DNA from: Enoplosus armatus
Taxonomy: Eukaryota; Chordata; Actinopteri; Centrarchiformes; Enoplosidae
Reading direction: 5' to 3'
Assembly (NCBI RefSeq): GCF_043641665.1
Contig: NC_092192.1
Coordinates: forward strand, 19,580,978 to 19,644,977
DNA length: 64,000 nt
The notes below the pieces were generated by a model, which worked only from the letters and a program-made list of their open reading frames with translations, was not told the origin of the DNA and ran no database searches. Position 1 is the stretch's first letter. The number at the start of each line of letters is the position of its first letter. Below, piece by piece: positions 27,506 to 41,500 of this stretch. Both the position numbers and the translations under genes were made by a program.

Positions 27506-29331
27506 AAAAATTCCTTTAAGCTATAGTAAATAAAAATGTGACCTAGTTTAACAAAGTGAATACAATAAATGAAGTGATCTCAAAATCCTGCAAATGTTCT
27601 GGTTTGTAAAAACCTTCCTCCGCCCAATTTTGTGTCTATCATCATCTGATGTTGACTTCCTTGATGTAGCCTTGTTGTAAAAGCCGGGCCTGTCTTGTTT
27701 GTTAATAACACATACTTACTTACTCTGTTCATATATCATTCACAGCTACTCATTATCAAAGCCGTCAATCAAGAACACACTGTGACTAAATAATGAGGAA
27801 AAAATACAGTGCAACAAAATGGTGCAAAGGGTAAAAAAAAACAACCTATCAAAACAATTTGAAGGTTTTACAGGCAGACTGACGAAACAAAATACGCAAT
27901 ATGGTGTGATTTTATTCGACAAATTTAGGCTTCTTTTTAGTATGAAATGTCTCAAATATCTTTGTAATAAATGTTGAGAGGGTCTAATTTCCCACTGGTG
28001 GTGCAAAATCTTGTTCTCCCCCTCTGATCAATGTGGTAAGTTTCCTTCAAAGTATAAAACACAACTTCCTTTAAAAAGGACACTTCATATCCACTCTACC
28101 CAAATGATACAGCATTCAAACTTGACTCTTTAGCTAGAAGTGCTCCCTTGGTGGGTTTGGGTTTGAGACAGGAACACAGACTGACACAGCCTTTTAAATA
28201 AAACATAAAGGAATTACCACCTGCAGTGGCCCAGCTACGTTACAGTCCTCACCCCCAACGACTGAAGTACGATTTCAAGGAGAATCAGAAAGTAATGTTA
28301 CAGACTGATTTTCCTGTTTCTCGCAAATCCGAGTCTATTGGGCATGGCTTTGTTTGAATAAGCAGCGACACCCCTGCTGTGCTCTAACAATGCAGCCATG
28401 TCTATGTTTTTTTTTCTTAAACACACTATCAGACCACATCGTGAGACGATGTCTGGCTATTGTGCTTTGACACTTAGTAAATGGTACTTGCCGGAAACAC
28501 TTCAGCCTGATAAAAGTGACCTTTCCATCCTTCCTCTGTCACCCGTTCAGCTGTCCACCTCCCCCCCCCCACCCCCTAGAGGCTTCACCAGCAGCGGCTT
28601 CGCCCTTCAGAGGAGCTGAAGAAGAAGGAAGTAGGACAGGAGGAGGAGCAGTGTGTGTCTGCCAGAGGGATGAGAGGAGAAGAGAGCGCAGGGAGGCATG
28701 CACTGACAGAGGCTGCATGTGGCAAGGAGGGAAAGCCAGGAGAACCGCTGAGATGCTGCAGAGTGGTGGTGGTGGTGTGTGTGTGTGGGGGTATCACTGC
28801 TCATCTAGGAACAATGTGGATGTCGAGCGCGCAGGAGACAGATGCTTTGTGGAGAAAGGAGGCTGCGAGACAGGAGGCAGAGGAAGATAGAGTGAGAGTG
28901 ACTGACATTTCTCTCACACCTCTATGAGCAGCCACATCCTAATACAAGCTAATCCCTCTATCAGCCTCTTACCTCACCTGGGCCTATCTCGCCCACAGCA
29001 GCGCTCTGACAAAATGGAAGACTTGCTCTCCAAGATACACTTAGTATTTTAGTTTGGCCAGACCTGCACAGTGGCAGCTCGAGTCCCGTGCAGCTGAGTA
29101 TTTGGTCAGCACTGTCACCGCCCTGTCACTCACACAGCTCCTGCTGACTTTTCCTTTTTAACCGAGCAGCATGTCACAAACTGAGCACTGATTACTGATT
29201 CACGGGGCGTTCAGCAGGACTGAGCCAAACAGTCATTTGCTGTGTCGGCATGGACTGGAGCAGCTATACACGGCTGTACGTTGTGATGTAATTTGCGGCA
29301 GCGTGATGGATTGTGAGCTTTTGTCATCAGC
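27506..29331. other. Non-coding sequence
   Basis: A C10 run lies at 28561-28570 next to a GA-rich stretch (28615-28900). I see no gene. Confidence 0.45.
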
Positions 29332-29655
29332 TAGGGCTGCAACTCATGATTATTTTCATTATTGATTAATCTGCTGATTATTTTACCAGTTAATCCTTCA
29401 GTTTATAAATTGTCCGACAATAACGTCCATCGCAATTTCACAAAAACCCAAGGTGACCACTTCAAATAGCTTGTTCTGTCCGACCAACAGTCCAAATTAC
29501 AATATTTTCGTTTATAATGATATAAAAACAGAAAAAAGCAGTTTTGCTTTGAAAAGAATATAAAAGATATCATTATAAAAATATTACTTTATACATTATA
29601 AAAAAAAATGTTCTACAAATCAATGAATGGATTAATTGACTAATCGTTCTAGTTC
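29332..29655 (+). mobile_element. TAGGGCTGCAACT repeat (family E), fuller copy
   Basis: Begins TAGGGCTGCAACTCATGATT and ends in GGATTAATTGACTAATCGTT, with roughly complementary termini (ATTAATC/GATTAAT). Non-coding, MITE-like and AT-rich. This repeat type is widespread in fish. Confidence 0.6.
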
Positions 29656-30926
29656 TAGTATCAATATTTTGTGTCACAATCTATAATTCCATATATCAGG
29701 AGAGCACTGAGGTCCTCCCTATTGAAAATAAACACTTTACACACTTTACTGTAGAGATTTACTATGTATTATGAACTGTAATGTATTTTTTTTTTATTTT
29801 CTTCTACATCGCTATTTCTGCAATACACTTTGCTTATAAATGTGTTTTGGTATTTGTTATGGGATGTCCGAGGGATCTTACACAGCTTAGAGAGACTGCA
29901 AAAGCCACTACAGCGAAGGAGTTTAATTTAATTAAGATAAATTAAAATATGATCTACATGTTTTATCTTTAAAAAGAACTCCATTAATCCCTATACGGTC
30001 TGCTCTTTCTCTTTCTGCAGGGATCAAAGTTTCAAATGAACCAGAAGCTGTAAAAAAAAACAAAAAAACCAACAACATTCCTTCAGTGCAGCGAGCATCA
30101 GGTAATATTTTTGAAGAATTTACAGTTTGGTTGCTCATGAGACGCTGGAGGACAAGATTCACAGGCTGTTAACAAAATGACACCAAGTGAACCCTGTCAG
30201 CTGTCTCAGTTATAAATCAACATCACCAATGTTCATGTTCCTGTTCTACAGGGGAGGGTACAGTCTTTTTTTTAAAGGTTTTACTGGGTAAAAATCACTC
30301 TTCACTCTCTGTCTATTCACAATCACTCAGAAAGTGTTCAGTGCATATGAGTAAATTATCCGGCTCATGATAACCAAATTTGTGAACCAAACTCGGTTCA
30401 AAATTCTGCTTCTTTTAGAGCATCCTACTTCGCATATATTTACCAGTGTACGTGTGTGTAATCCCGTGAATGAACACGGTGTGTAAACCGAAGTGGAGGA
30501 GGCTGGAGGCTTAACCACACACATAAATGACAATAATACTAGAAGAGTGGCGGTGGTATTAAATGTCCCGCAGCCGGGCCAGAGGGACATAAAGAAACAG
30601 CAGCTGGCCACAGTGAGGCAACGGAAATCGACGAGTTATAAAACACCACCATCTGCAAAGCGAGGAGAGGCTGCCCAGCAAAAACACGGTCTCCCTACAG
30701 CCCAGCATGACTTCAGTGCCCCCCTTTCTCTCATTTCAACTAACCATAGGATGAATATATGACGCGCAGACAAAACAAGAAGCTAACGTAAACAACGCCT
30801 TAGTACGGCCATACAGTATTTATGAACCAGGAAGGGAAGGGGGGCTTGTTCTTCTTCAGTGATGCCCGTTATTATCCCTGCCTCCGCCAACTTGATCCCT
30901 TTTTGAGCTTCTTCGAAAACTCTTAC
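29656..30926. other. Non-coding sequence left of the candidate first exon
   Basis: AT-rich with A/T homopolymers. If the 30927 donor is used, this is the start of its intron. No exon seen. Confidence 0.4.
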
Positions 30927-31320
30927 CTTTTCTGCAGCCCTTTGCCTCGCTGGTGTCGGCGTTTCTGGCGGATATCGGTGGGTATTTTTTTTCGGTATTC
31001 GGGACTCGGGTCGGTGCTGGTGCTGATGTTGAGCCGTGTCTTCTGTCCCTCCTCTTCAGCGCTAGCTAGCCCGCTGCCTCCGCTCGGCTTGTGGTGCTGA
31101 AGTGGACAGCGCACCGAGGAGAGCTGGGAACAAAACCCCCCTCACACTGCGCTTCTCCGGGCCCGCCTGCAGCACAGCGCCCTCTGTCGGGCCGGAGGAG
31201 CGCCCGCAGCCCAGAACGGCATGGAGTCAAGTGCACAGGGAGAGCGTCACCTAGCGTGGCGACTCCCCAACGTGTCTGTGTGTGGACGACTCTGTCCTGA
31301 GCGCGAGCCACAGTGCGACA
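30927..31320 (-). promoter_or_regulatory. Candidate promoter and untranslated first exon of an unidentified minus-strand gene
   Basis: This patch is visibly richer in CpG and GC than its AT-rich surroundings. On the minus strand it ends in a textbook donor (CTGCAGAAAAG|GTAAGAG, exon boundary at 30927). The reading frame open through its last part has no ATG before an upstream stop at about 31142-31144, so it reads as 5' UTR rather than coding. The true 5' end is unknown; 31320 only marks where CpG density drops. MLXIPL ends about 1.1 kb away on the same strand. If real, the next exon lies to the left, possibly outside the window. I do not recognise the gene. Confidence 0.4.
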
Positions 31321-32389
31321 GTTCACTTGAACTACATCATCATTTGGAGGTCAAATCCCCGGAATGGCTTCTTCCACTGAAGGCATTTTGAAATGTCACA
31401 GCAGGAAAAGCACAGGTGTAACTAATACGATAAATGGTGGCTGAATTCCATTTAGCTTTTTTTGGTGTCAGAGCCCTGGTGTTGTGCATGCTGCTCTCAC
31501 TGTCATGGCTTACTGGGACACTCTAATATAACAGAGCCATCATTAATGTCATTAGTAACAGCTGTGCTTTTCCTGGGCAAGTCAAAATGTCTGCCGTGAA
31601 AAAGACCTCCATCAGTGTGTTCAGGAGTAATATTCTTCTATAAAGTGTGTGCTGTGTTTTACTGGACCCCAGGTGTGCGTGTTGTGAGGGCAAATGATAG
31701 TTGCATGTGCTTTTGGCATAACGCATGGTTTAGTGAACCTTTGCCCTGGTTCTAGGGAAAGATGTTACGATTTAATATAAAATTGCAAACCTGACAGACA
31801 GAAAATTAAAGCTGACAGAAATGAAAGCAATCATCCTCTCACATTCTGACATAATGAGAGAGCAACAGTATAATCTAACTATTTTTCATTTTGCTGGGGA
31901 CCCTCTGGACCCCCTTTAAAGAGCCCTGGTGGTCCACAGACTCCACTTTGACAACCACTGGAATAATCTCTGCCAACTAAAACTGTTCATTTACGATTAC
32001 TCTCTTGCTGGCGTGAGATACCCAACACAGCATAAGACACATGTAAGACATATGGCACATATTGAGTAAATGTCAGTAATTGAAGGCAATAATATATTAT
32101 ACAAAAACAAAAAATATAACCTGAGATGTGAAAGCAATCAAGAATAAATGCAGTCGCCAACTGATGCTACCAAATAATTTAAACAGAAAAGTAAGCCTTT
32201 CAATCAGTCACAGGGACCGACATCTCCTTCCACTCATCTGAGCTACTGCCTCGCCAGAGAAAAGGATTTTGAGGCTGAGAAATAATAACAAGTGTATAGT
32301 ACAAGTATGTCAGAACTTAAGCAGAGATCATATACAGTTCCTATGCTTTTTGGGTCTACTGGAATACATTCTTTTTGCAGTTTGTGAGT
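31321..32389. other. Intergenic gap between MLXIPL 3' end and the candidate first exon
   Basis: Unique AT-rich sequence apart from the remnant at 31895-31970. No gene seen. Confidence 0.45.
31895..31970. repeat. Short remnant of a 'gaccaccagggctc' repeat
   Basis: GGGGACCCTCTGGACCCC and GGTGGTCCACAGACTCCA, ending in CAACCACTGG, resemble the end of a common fish repeat. The remnant is too short to classify. Confidence 0.4.
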
Positions 32390-32395
32390 TTTATT
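32390..32395 (-). terminator. Candidate poly(A) signal of MLXIPL
   Basis: AATAAA on the minus strand, about 125 nt beyond the MLXIPL TGA stop (32521-32523). It is the first canonical hexamer downstream and implies a short 3' UTR. Confidence 0.55.
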
Positions 32396-32520
32396 GGAAT
32401 ACGATTACGCATTATTGAGAGTCTTGGAGCTGAGTGTTGAGTCTTTGTTAATCATCGCCCAGGCTCTCTCCTCTTGTGGTCTGCTGTGCATTCCAGTGAA
32501 GTTTCCACTGAGTCTGTTCT

Positions 32521-35500
32521 TCACACGGGGTGTATGTTGTCCCGAGTGGCGGGCTGTAAGGAGTGGTCCAGGGCTGCAGCGGGGTTGCCCTGTGTGACAG
32601 CGAGGGTGGCCTGCTCCGGCAGCAGGCTGGGGTCTGTCAGGATGGCCGTAGTGGTACTCAGGAGACGGAGTGAACTCAGAACCACTGAGAGACACGACAA
32701 ACACAGATGACAGCTAATGTGAAAGTACAATGGGAAACATAACAATACTACCAAACTACAGACAGTTGCTGTAAGAATATGGGTTTGGATCTGCAATTGA
32801 GGGACCAGTTGGACTGGACTCACTGGGTCTTAGGGCAGGCAGGGAACAGTGTTGGTCCAGCCAGGACAGAGTGGATCGACACAGGTCCTCCACACTGGCA
32901 GTGGACACCATTCCATTATAGGATTCAAACAGCGGCTCGATGATGATGCTGAACTGACGCTGAGTTGAGGAAAGAAGTCTGGCTCATTCAAATGTGAGTT
33001 CATGAATATTCTTCAACTGTTTTCCAAACATTACTGAATTGTTCGTAAGCATTGCATGGTGTATCAAATGATGTCCATAGCTTCCATAGTGTTTAAAGGC
33101 TGGTGTTATTCTGCAGCTTCCTTGCTGTCAACAAATCCCCCAAAAAAGACCAAAACCAACAATGTGTTAGTCCATGAGTCAATGAGTTAGACTTTCCGAC
33201 TTCCCTACCCTGTCTGTGGCACTCAGTGGTTAGTGAGTACTTACAGCAGCAGCACGGCGTATGTGATCGACCCAAAATTAAACTAATGTGCATGTTCATT
33301 GTAGTAAAGGGACATGTCATCCAGTGCAACGGTGTGGCTCACTGATGTGTTTGTAATCGTTTGTTGAAACAATGGAGCTCTATGGCTCAGAGGAATAAGA
33401 CATATCCGGCTTCAGATACACAATTCAATTCAATTCAATCAATTCATTGTTGGTTTTGGTCTTTTCGTGGGATTTGTTCACAATAAGAAAAATACATAAT
33501 ATCATCAGACTTATTCTTTAATGGTTATTTCGGTCATAACACTGAGTGAGTGGCTCACTGTTGTTGGAAGCAGCACGACGCTAGTGGTCAACGAAAAACG
33601 AAATGAGTCAGCTCTCTCTCATTGTTGAATAGCGCTGTCTATGGAGAAGCTACAAAATTAGCTGTCAAACATGTGGTAAATGCGGCTATCTTGCCTCTAT
33701 GTAAAGAGAAAAGATCCACTTGGAGAACTTTATGTTTCCAATTTGGAAAATCAGCAGCAAACACACAATCTCTTGAGGAATCACAGAAAAGAAAACACCC
33801 TCGAGGTGTTTTTGTGCAACACACAAAGACGATAAAATCGTAATCTAATCTTCTCATCTTGCCTGCAAGATAAGGGCAGCAGTAACAGATTAGGCGATCA
33901 TTAAGGGAAGAGTTATGGATTGATATCGCCATATTTCTTTATGCAGCTGGCATTTGCAACACACAGGCTTTTTATTTGATCTGCATGATTACACTGAGAC
34001 GCCCCAGATGAATAATATGCTTTTTATGAATTAAGACTCGTAATTACACTGGAATCTGTACAAAGACTAGGTTTTTGGTCACTTACCATATGCACTGCAC
34101 CAAAGTGAAAAGCTCAGTTTCAGGGGTTATTTTCCCCGCTACACTTTAAAAACACTGCCCCTCTCCGTGGCCGTCCAGATTGGTGTAATTAGTTCATTTG
34201 GATTCGAAGAAAAAGGTTGAGGCAACAAAATATTTTGATATTCCTCCAGAGTCTGAAGAAGCCACTTTATGCTGCAGCCAACTACTACCGCAAGGTACAG
34301 CAACATAAGAGCCTCACGCAGGAATAGACGGGTACATTTAGTACTCCACGCTGGATCATATCCTAGTCCATTTTTCATGCAGAGTAAGTGCGTTTTTTAA
34401 GCTGTGACTTTTGGCAGATTTGCATTCATAAGGATACGATCCAGAACTTCCAGTTTTGCAGAGTCTGTGCCTGGACGTACTCTCTGAACTTCTGCCTCAT
34501 GAGGTCAAAGCGCTGCCGTGTAATGGGCACACCAGTGGCTGGAAGCTGCTGCTGGCACGCACTGCATGGAGAGAGACACGCTGAGTCAGCAAAGCAGTGC
34601 AGCGCGTCCTCACATCAGCGGGGGAAGACCAATATGTGATATTAAAGGACAGGTTCATACATTTTCACAAAAGGCTGTCTTAAAACAATAGTCAGGTCCC
34701 TATATGAATATTGAAACAGGTTTTGCTTGCTGTAATCATTCCTACTGTTCATACTGGCCCTTAAGAGACCCCTTGCTGGTGCGCCTCCAATGGAAGTGGT
34801 GGGGGACAAAATCCACAGTCCAAAAAATGTGAACCTATCGTTTTAATTAAATCCCAATATCACCCTGATATAATATCAAACCAAAATACCCATCCAATCA
34901 GAGTGGTCACGCACGCCTGCACACACACATCTAGAAGTCAAGCCAAGCTAAAGGTCTCACTTGATGGCAGAGTTCAGGAGATGGATCTCCTCTCTGAGTC
35001 TCTGAGCCTCCTCGTGCAGCTGAGCTCTCTCCTGCTGCATCTTACTGATGTACTCGGCCGTCTTCTGCAGTGTGGTGGCTTTGCTGATCTGAGCAAGCAG
35101 ACAGAGGGATTACCGCATGTCAGCAATACACCGCTATTGTTCGCTAATATTCAATATTACTGCGGTTACGTTCGTAAATATTAGATGTTTCCGTAGCTGC
35201 AGTTGCATCTCATGTGGTTTTCCAGTTAACACAACTGCTCTTCGGTGCTGCTCTCCGCCCCCCCACCCTTCAGCACATCTATCTCTTATGCAGCTGAACA
35301 TCTTTTCACAGTACCTTTATGCTTGGCTGAGAGCTGAGTGTTGTCACAAGATTGTGTAAAGTGTCAAATCCAAGTTTGATGTTGAAACGCCTCTTCTGCT
35401 CGGCCGAGATGTGAGTTATCCTCCTGGTCTCTTTTTGCTGCAGATAACACAGCGGAGGAAAATGCACAAATCACACTTCACACCCAGATTCACATACTGG

Positions 35501-38500
35501 GTCAATAATCAGTCTCCTACATATTTCCCTTTTCATTTATTTAGCACTCAACAAGGACTTGATGATATTTTTTTAAAGAAACTATTCAATGTCATGCTGT
35601 ACTATATGAAAACATTGATGTGCAGTATAATTAAATGAGACAGTGTGCCCTACCTTACTTGATTCTATCTTTCCATGTCCTGAGAAGCCTGAGTGTGAGG
35701 ACTCGGGGATGGAGGCTTTATCTAAAGGGTTTGGTGGTGAGGTTTGGCCTGGATGTCCTTGAAAATTAACTTAAAGAAAGACAGATTAGAGCAATATTCA
35801 TTACATTTGCATGAAAATGAAATGAAATCTACATGTAAACACGTTCCCATGCACAAATCTCTTATCTACATCATGTACTCACATGCACCGCACACTGCAT
35901 GTCAATAAAGTGATTTAAATTACAGTCACATTGGCCATGTAACAGTGGACAATGGATGCTTTAGTTTAGACTTCTACGACAAGCTTGATTTGGCCGACCA
36001 ATTTGCTAAATTCACCCACAATTGATGGGAACATAAAGAAGAAACCAAAATCATCCATGTGTTGTTGGAACATTTTAACACGCAAGCTATGCTGTGTGAT
36101 TATGGAGCTCCGAAACAAAATGTAGTAAAAAGTTATCAGACCATTACCAAATATAACTGAATACATAAATAGATAATATTGTCAGTGAAATGAATGAATG
36201 TGTAAATTAAAATGTATAAAAACCTTTCCTTTAACCTCGTTTTAACCTAGTTTTGGGGGCAAAATGAACACAAAAAGAGAGGGAAAATAATAACTATATA
36301 AGATCTGATTATAATTTTATAGCTTAAAAGAACAAAGAACTCACTTATTTTAAGCTCTGAAATTTCAAGACAAAAACATTTTATTTCAAGTTTTAGTCTT
36401 TTGGGACAAAATATCTAATTTCAAGGTACTTGAAAGTAAAGTACAAAGTACTTTTACCTTTGATACTTTAGGTAGATTTTAACTTTAGAAAGAAAGTATG
36501 CTAAAGTGTCAGCATAGAGCACCGGAGCCAGCAATCTACCAGGGATACATAATCATTTTGTTGTCTGTCTTCTCTTCACTAGCTTGCTCAGCATGTCAAT
36601 GTCCCCCAAGATGTTTTACAGTGAATTCCTTGATAATAAACATGTTACCATTCACCAATTAAAAGAAGACGTGATCGCTGATAGCCTTTGGGGAAGGCGA
36701 GGTGTTGTTTCACGTGAGTGTTTTGCAGCAGTGAGGGCGTACCTGTCAAGCTGCTCCTGTCCGTGCCGTAGAGCTGGACCGGAGACAGTTTCTCCGTCTT
36801 GGGAATGAGGAGGGTTGTGCCGGTGTGTGTGGAGCCGTGGGTGAGCAGGGCGGACACGGCCGAGCCTCTGGAGGTGCTGGCGTGGGGTCCGCTGTGACCC
36901 AGGGTGGCGCTCTGGCTGTGCAGAGGTGTCAGCACTGGGATCCCTGCAGCCCAACCAGCTCCGTGCTGCAGCTGCAATGAAGCTTCTCCAACATGCGTGC
37001 CGCTGCTGGACTGCTAAACAACACACAATCTCTACTCAGAAGGGCTCTTTTTCAAATGTAGCTTTTTTTTCCACAGATGACATTAAGTTAATCATTAAAT
37101 TAATTGAGTATTCTGAAAATACAGTAAGTTCCACTACACACTTATAGATGTAGGCAACCCTGAGACAACTTCATATACGATTATGATGATTATGAACCTC
37201 TAATACACAAATATTTGGTGCTGCTGAACGGATAGTGTATTTTTTTGACCATTACTTCCATTTAGGCTGGTTGAACAAACATATTTTCATGAGTGTTTCC
37301 CACAAATCTCTAACAGTTTTGAAATGTTTTAGATCGCAGCCAGCGAGTGTGCTTTCTTAACCCTTGTCTTTTGTTGAGATTGCCTATTTTCCTTTAAATA
37401 CATTCTTTTCTTCTAACCCAGTTAAAACCCAATATGCGGGAAAGTAGTGAATTGATAACCCTTGCCTTTGCCACAAACAGGACTTGCACACTTGATGAAG
37501 GAGGTGATGTTACTTGCGTGTTTACAGAGGTCTAAGTCCCTTTTATGAACAAACTGTTCTAAAACAGAAATCCAAATAGACCTATTTGGAATTTGGGAGT
37601 GATAGTGCTGTTATCATGTTAAAATCCTGTTTACAAGCAATTCTCCTAAAATCAAGAAAAGTCATGAAGTATTAAGGTCAAACACAAAGTTAAGTGTGTT
37701 TTTTGAGCTGTTAAAGAGGACCCGAGGTCTCCAGGACCCCAAAGAGACCATTAAGGTTAATGAGAAAAGGTAGAAAATGTAGGTACAAGTAAAGAGGACA
37801 AGAGATTCAATAGTTAATAATTACAAGGTACAATAATATTGTAAACTGTTGAACCTGGGGCTGCTGCTAAAAAGAGATTTTCTTCACCAGCAAAGACACA
37901 AAAAAGAAAAAAGGACATGTATGTCTGAGGTCAGTTTTAGACGAAAATGTAATTCTAAATGATATTTTTCTGCAAAATTTCAGTCCAACAAAGTGTGAAG
38001 CTAGCTTGATGCAACTTTAAAGGAACAGTTCGACATTTTGAAAATGCGCTTATTCGCTTTCTTGCAGAAAGTTAGATGAAAAGATTGATATCTCATACTC
38101 TTATATCAATATCAGTACACTGAATAGGAAGCAATAGCAAGCAGCTGGTTAGCTTAGCTTAGCACAAGACTGGAAACAGGGGGCTACCAGCACCTCTAAA
38201 GCTCACCAATTAACGCAATTCTATCTCGTTTGTTTAATCTGTACAAAAACAAGACAAGTTTGCGCCCGTCAAACAAATAGTAAAACCACATTTGTACGTT
38301 TTTACATTTCAGTTTTTGTATGGAGTAAACAGATGAGATATAACATGTGAATTAGTGAGCTGTAAGGGTGCTGGTAGGTGGAAACCCTTACCTCGATGCT
38401 GGCTGTAGCTTCATGTTTAGCGTACAGGGATGAGAGTGGTATCAATCTAATCTAACTCTTGGCAAGAAAGCAAATTAGTGTTTTTCCCAAAATGTCAAAC

Positions 38501-41500
38501 TATTCCTTTAAATTAATCGATTGATTGTTGTTGAGACGCTGTGCCAAGTCAGTCATCAACACGAATGAGCACCGCGCTTCTTGTGAAACTAAAGGATAGG
38601 CTCACCGAGGAGCTGGGAGATGATGACCTCTGACCTTTGGCTGTCACTAGAGTAGTATCAAATCCTATCGCTGGCTTCCCTGAAAGCACAAAAACCATTA
38701 GTTCATTTTTAGAAATCTTTTCAGATTAATAACTGTTAAAGAGAGGACAAAGGACAGAAGTGACTCACGCTCGCAGGTGCTGGAGGAGAGCAGCTTTGCC
38801 AGGCAGCTAGTGGGTGTGGGTGCGGTGGACGGGGGGCCGGACGGAGCCACAGGGGGGGCGACTGTCCTCACTCCTCCTGTCTTTTGCTTGTGCTTCCCTC
38901 TGACCCCTGCGACAGCCACCTGCTCCGGGACCGAGAAGCAGTGGGACGCGGTGACAGAGGGCAGCGCCGCGTGGACCGGGTCGGACACGGCGGCCGGGTA
39001 ACTGAGAGAGTGGCTGGGAGTATGGGGGTACGCGTCCCCTGTGTGAGTGTAGACATGAGCCTGGTGCACAGAGCCCTGGGCCCCCACGGTGGAGGCGGTG
39101 TGAGTGATGACAGTGGGGGTCACGCTGGTCGTTGTGTAGTAACCAAACTTGTGACACGGCAGAGGGTAGAAAAAAGGAACACTTGAAGAGGCCGGCTGCT
39201 CGATGCTGCTGGTATACGCTATGGAAACAGGGGGGTCGGGGTATGACTGTCCGTATGCCATGATGCTAGATGTGTGGTATTCACCGCAACCCTGGCCCGG
39301 CCTGGTCTGGTCTGGCTGGGTATTGGATGAGGAAGGTTGAGGCAAGTTGTCAGATGAGAGATTGGGCTGGAAAAGAAAGGTTCAGTCCATTTTACTGAAT
39401 ACACAATCGTACTATTAGCTGATATATATGTTATATAGTACATCTGACAAGCAGGGAGAGCTGTTTGCAGCAGCAGTACCTGAGCCAGCTGGGTGTTGAT
39501 AAGCAGCTGAGGAGTTGTCACCACAGGGGAGGGAAGCGGAGCAAACGCTGTGCTGGATGAGCTCTCAAAATAGCCACAGTCAGCAAAACCAGTCTGCTCA
39601 GTGGGCTGGCCCCGGTAGTTCATAAAGATATCTGAGAAAAGCACACACACTCACAATCAGACTGTCGGTTATGAAGAAACTCTGAACGGCTGGAACCGTA
39701 GAAATTGGCTCAATCTCGATGAGGGTGTGAAAACGAGGAATCCTGGTATGAGTTGGAACCAACACAATTATACTTCAAAACTCTCCAAATGTCCTATTCC
39801 CTCTGACATTGATTGCAAAAATGAATTGACAACACAACATATGATGTCACCGCAGTGTCCACAGAGTACCAGAGTATCTACTCCTTCTTTCTTTCCTTTA
39901 TTTAACCAGTTCAAATTGTCAATGAAATTCAAATCTCCTTCTCAACAGGAACCTGGATAAGAAGGTGACTGGAGTTTGAGTCTATACTTTCACTACAAAC
40001 ATTCGATGTGGGATGTCATTTAACTAAACTCCATCAAACTGCAGGGGGAAAAAATGGTGTATCCGATATGCATAGCCAAGTATTTCTAATTGAAATACAA
40101 AGAGCAAAAAGGATGCTTAAATATTAGATCCAAAAGCTAATCATGGAAAATGAAAGACAGTTAATTTTACAATTAGTTGACTATTTTGTATGTTCAAAAT
40201 GCTTTAACAGATAGGATAACTGCTTTCAGCCAGACATGTCTGAAAGCAGCCTGACATGATTACTGTCAGTCCACAGTTTGATAATTCAGTCACAGTTTCA
40301 TTTAAAAAAAAAAAAAAATCAAACAACAAAACAGAAAATAAGAGCACAGAGCCAAAACATCAAACAACAAGTCGCCATCCAAAATGCTGTGAAGCTCTCT
40401 GCATGTGGTGGTCGTTCAAGGTATTCGCTTCGTATCTGCCAGGTCACATATTTTTGGAGCCCCGCTGGCAACTGACCGTGGCAAGCTGCCATCTGCAGTT
40501 AAAAACAGTTTCCTCACATCTGACTGATTACCGAATCCCAAGCAAGTTGAGGAGACAAACACCAACCCACTCCCAACTCAGTCAGTGAAACACTGATTTC
40601 GACTTTCTGGAAATGGACGGCTGTCATGAACACATGCAGTACTCGGAACATAGCGTGATACAAGCTCTCTAAACACAAGGCAAAAAGTGTGGCACAGTCT
40701 GAAAATACATACCAGTGTGTTTGTGTTTTCATGTCAGTGAGGAGAAACTACTGGCATAACATGCTGCCTCAGACAAGTGATCTGTATTTCCTTTCAAGAG
40801 AAGCACCCTGCATGAATTAAACTCGTGGCTGCGTCGCTCTGACAGACACTCGCCAGCTCCCTGGACCTTGTGACCAAGAGAGAGGCAGACAGCTGATCCC
40901 TCAGGACCCTGCCAGTGCTGTGAGAACAAACAGCCACACACACACACACACACATATTACAGCAGTGGGCAGCAGGTTGTCTGTGGGTTACAAAGGCTGA
41001 CTTGTAGCCACGGGGCTGTTGGATTGCTTCACTGAAAGCAACACAAAGGCCAAAACAACCAAGCTCCTCAGCTGGGTGTTCTTCCTGCCGGCTAGCTGTT
41101 TGCTCTGAGGAGGCAAACTCTTCCTGCCCTTCACACTCAAAGGGATGCATCATTATCAAGTATTAATTCATAAATGGGAAGTCAGTGATTATTTATGTTG
41201 CACCAAAACATATTCAGATTAGGTCAGATTTTCTTTAAACCTAGATTAATTGATGGTGAAGTTTACTTAAACCTGCATTAACTGATTCTCCAGCCACTTG
41301 AGGGCACTGGAAACCAGCTTTAAACACATCACTGACACGTTGTCACCTTTGAAAGGTTCCTTGTAGAGTTTTTATTTTTATTTTTTAGTTGCGCTGGACA
41401 CAGCTAGCCTGGCTCCAATCCACCTACCTGCACCTCTAATGCTCGCTGATTCATTTTCCAGGAAGTCACTGTGCCCTGCCAAGAAATAGCCCTGCACATG

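Noticed and set aside
28516..28890. 124-codon plus-strand frame rich in Arg/Glu/Gly
   Set aside because: Composition is explained by the GA-rich and poly(C) low-complexity sequence.
30923..31114. Possible coding frame ending in KKIPTDIRQKRRHQRGKGLQK before the 30927 donor
   Set aside because: No ATG in frame before an upstream stop and no protein I recognise, so reported as a likely untranslated first exon.
31331..32389. Additional 3' exons of MLXIPL
   Set aside because: The stop codon at 32521-32523 matches the family C-terminus and a poly(A) signal follows at 32390-32395.
36652..37026. 124-codon minus-strand frame
   Set aside because: Alternative frame of MLXIPL exon 11. The phase-consistent frame (36743-37010) carries the conserved sequence.
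38807..39186. Frames of about 100-116 codons on both strands
   Set aside because: Shadows of MLXIPL exon 9 (38769-39366).
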